From an uncultured Collinsella sp. (GTDB lineage: Bacteria; Actinomycetota; Coriobacteriia; Coriobacteriales; Coriobacteriaceae), in the NCBI GenBank assembly GCA_900556285.1, contig USOF01000112.1, positions 1-5,221 of the forward strand: DNA of 5,221 bases, written 5' to 3'. Position 1 is the first letter of the stretch. Each line of letters opens with the position of its first letter. Both the position numbers and the translations under genes were made by a program. Of this stretch, positions 4,683 to 5,221 are shown piece by piece. The notes under the pieces are model-generated. The model saw only the letters and a list, made by a program, of their open reading frames with translations. It did no database searches and had not been told where the DNA came from.

Positions 4683-5201
4683 GTTGGCGGCGCTTGTCGG
4701 AGAGGAAGACGCCGGCGGCAACCAGGACCGTGCCACCGATCACGAACGTCTCGCCCAGCAGGTTGGAGACGTCGCCCGTGGCGGGCATCGTCGTCTGCTG
4801 CGCGGTGGCCTCGGACGCCGAGGTCATGTGCTTGGCCTGGTACGTCACCTGCGTCGCAGGCTGAATCTGCTCGCCATTTCCGCGCTCGGCAGCTTCCTGG
4901 CGAGCGATCTCGGCGTTGAGCTCGGCAATAGCCTGGTTGAGCTCGGCCTTGGCGGCGGTATAGTTGGCAAGCGCCTCCAAGTAGGCAGGTGCCACAGCAT
5001 CCGTCGTAGCAACGGCAGCGTCGAGCTCAATCTTGGCAGCTGCGGCACGCTCGGCGGCATCATGAGCTGCGGCGATCTTAGCGCCGAGCGTCTCATCCGC
5101 ATCGTTGGCACGGCCGCTAGCGATGGCGTCGGCAAGGTTGATCCTGCGCAGGCGGGCAACCGCGGCGGCAGAAGCATCGCGATCAGCGGTCGCATCTGCT
5201 A
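4672..5201 (-). CDS. Sortase-anchored alanine-rich coiled-coil surface protein, 5'-truncated
   Basis: The frame is open from the adapter at 5201 to TAG at 4672-4674, giving about 175 residues of the C-terminus; the GTG at 4995 is internal and the true start is beyond the contig. The visible protein is a long Ala/Glu/Lys/Asp-rich helical region (e.g. AAAKIELDAAVA, AKAELNQAIAELNAEIARQEAAE), probably coiled coil, then a short Gln/Thr/Ser spacer, then a cell-wall sorting signal: MPATGD (4771-4788), a hydrophobic segment VIGGTVLVAAGVFL and the basic end DKRRQLIR. MPATGD is a variant of LPxTG with Met first. Proteins of this build are exported, cut between Thr and Gly by a sortase and linked to peptidoglycan. 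This supports a Gram-positive host. What the missing N-terminus binds is unknown. Confidence 0.88.
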
Positions 5202-5220
5202 CTGTCTCTTATACACATCT
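5202..5220 (-). other. Nextera/Tn5 mosaic-end adapter (artefact)
   Basis: CTGTCTCTTATACACATCT is the exact reverse complement of positions 1-19. The extra C at 5221 fits continuation into the Nextera read-2 adapter. The surface-protein frame meets a stop only inside this adapter (5209-5211), which is not biological. Confidence 0.97.
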
Positions 5221-5221
5221 C

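Overview
The window is a 5.2 kb assembly fragment, most likely a whole contig, from a moderately GC-rich bacterium. Both ends carry the 19-base Tn5/Nextera mosaic-end adapter (positions 1-19 and 5202-5220), so only about 20-5201 is genomic. Gene content and style suggest an Actinomycetota gut bacterium, perhaps Coriobacteriia such as Collinsella: a GluQ-type tRNA-Asp synthetase, calcineurin-like phosphoesterases in series, and an alanine-rich wall protein with an MPATGD sorting signal. This assignment is inference; no rRNA or marker gene is present.

Left part (22-594, plus strand): the 3' two-thirds or so of a glutamyl-Q tRNA(Asp) synthetase gene. It runs in frame, with no stop, into a 55-codon tail resembling the C-terminal, toxin-binding end of a DUF1778/TacA-type antitoxin. 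The antitoxin's DNA-binding domain and any GNAT toxin are absent.

Middle (647-3097, minus strand): a probable operon read right to left. It holds a small two-helix membrane protein, then three tightly packed calcineurin-like metallophosphoesterases in an A-B-A' order, with the outer two being paralogues. The last three genes are separated by 9 nt and then by a 4-nt overlap, and the Shine-Dalgarno of the middle gene touches the stop of the gene before it.

Right-middle (3195-4220, plus strand): a compact two-gene module. A 12-bp perfect inverted repeat with an extended -10 promoter in its spacer precedes a 103-residue protein of unknown function, which overlaps by 11 nt a 220-residue nucleotidyltransferase-fold protein with a G-S...D-x-D signature. 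The layout is that of a self-regulated toxin-antitoxin or abortive-infection operon, and it is the most interesting system here. Its base composition looks more AT-rich than its neighbours.

Right end (4217-5201, minus strand): a small membrane-anchored protein with a His-Cys/Cys-x2-Cys probable zinc module, whose stop codon interlocks with that of the nucleotidyltransferase. Next comes a strong intrinsic terminator, then the 3' part of a sortase-anchored, alanine-rich coiled-coil surface protein cut off by the contig end. No tRNA, rRNA, CRISPR or insertion sequence is visible.
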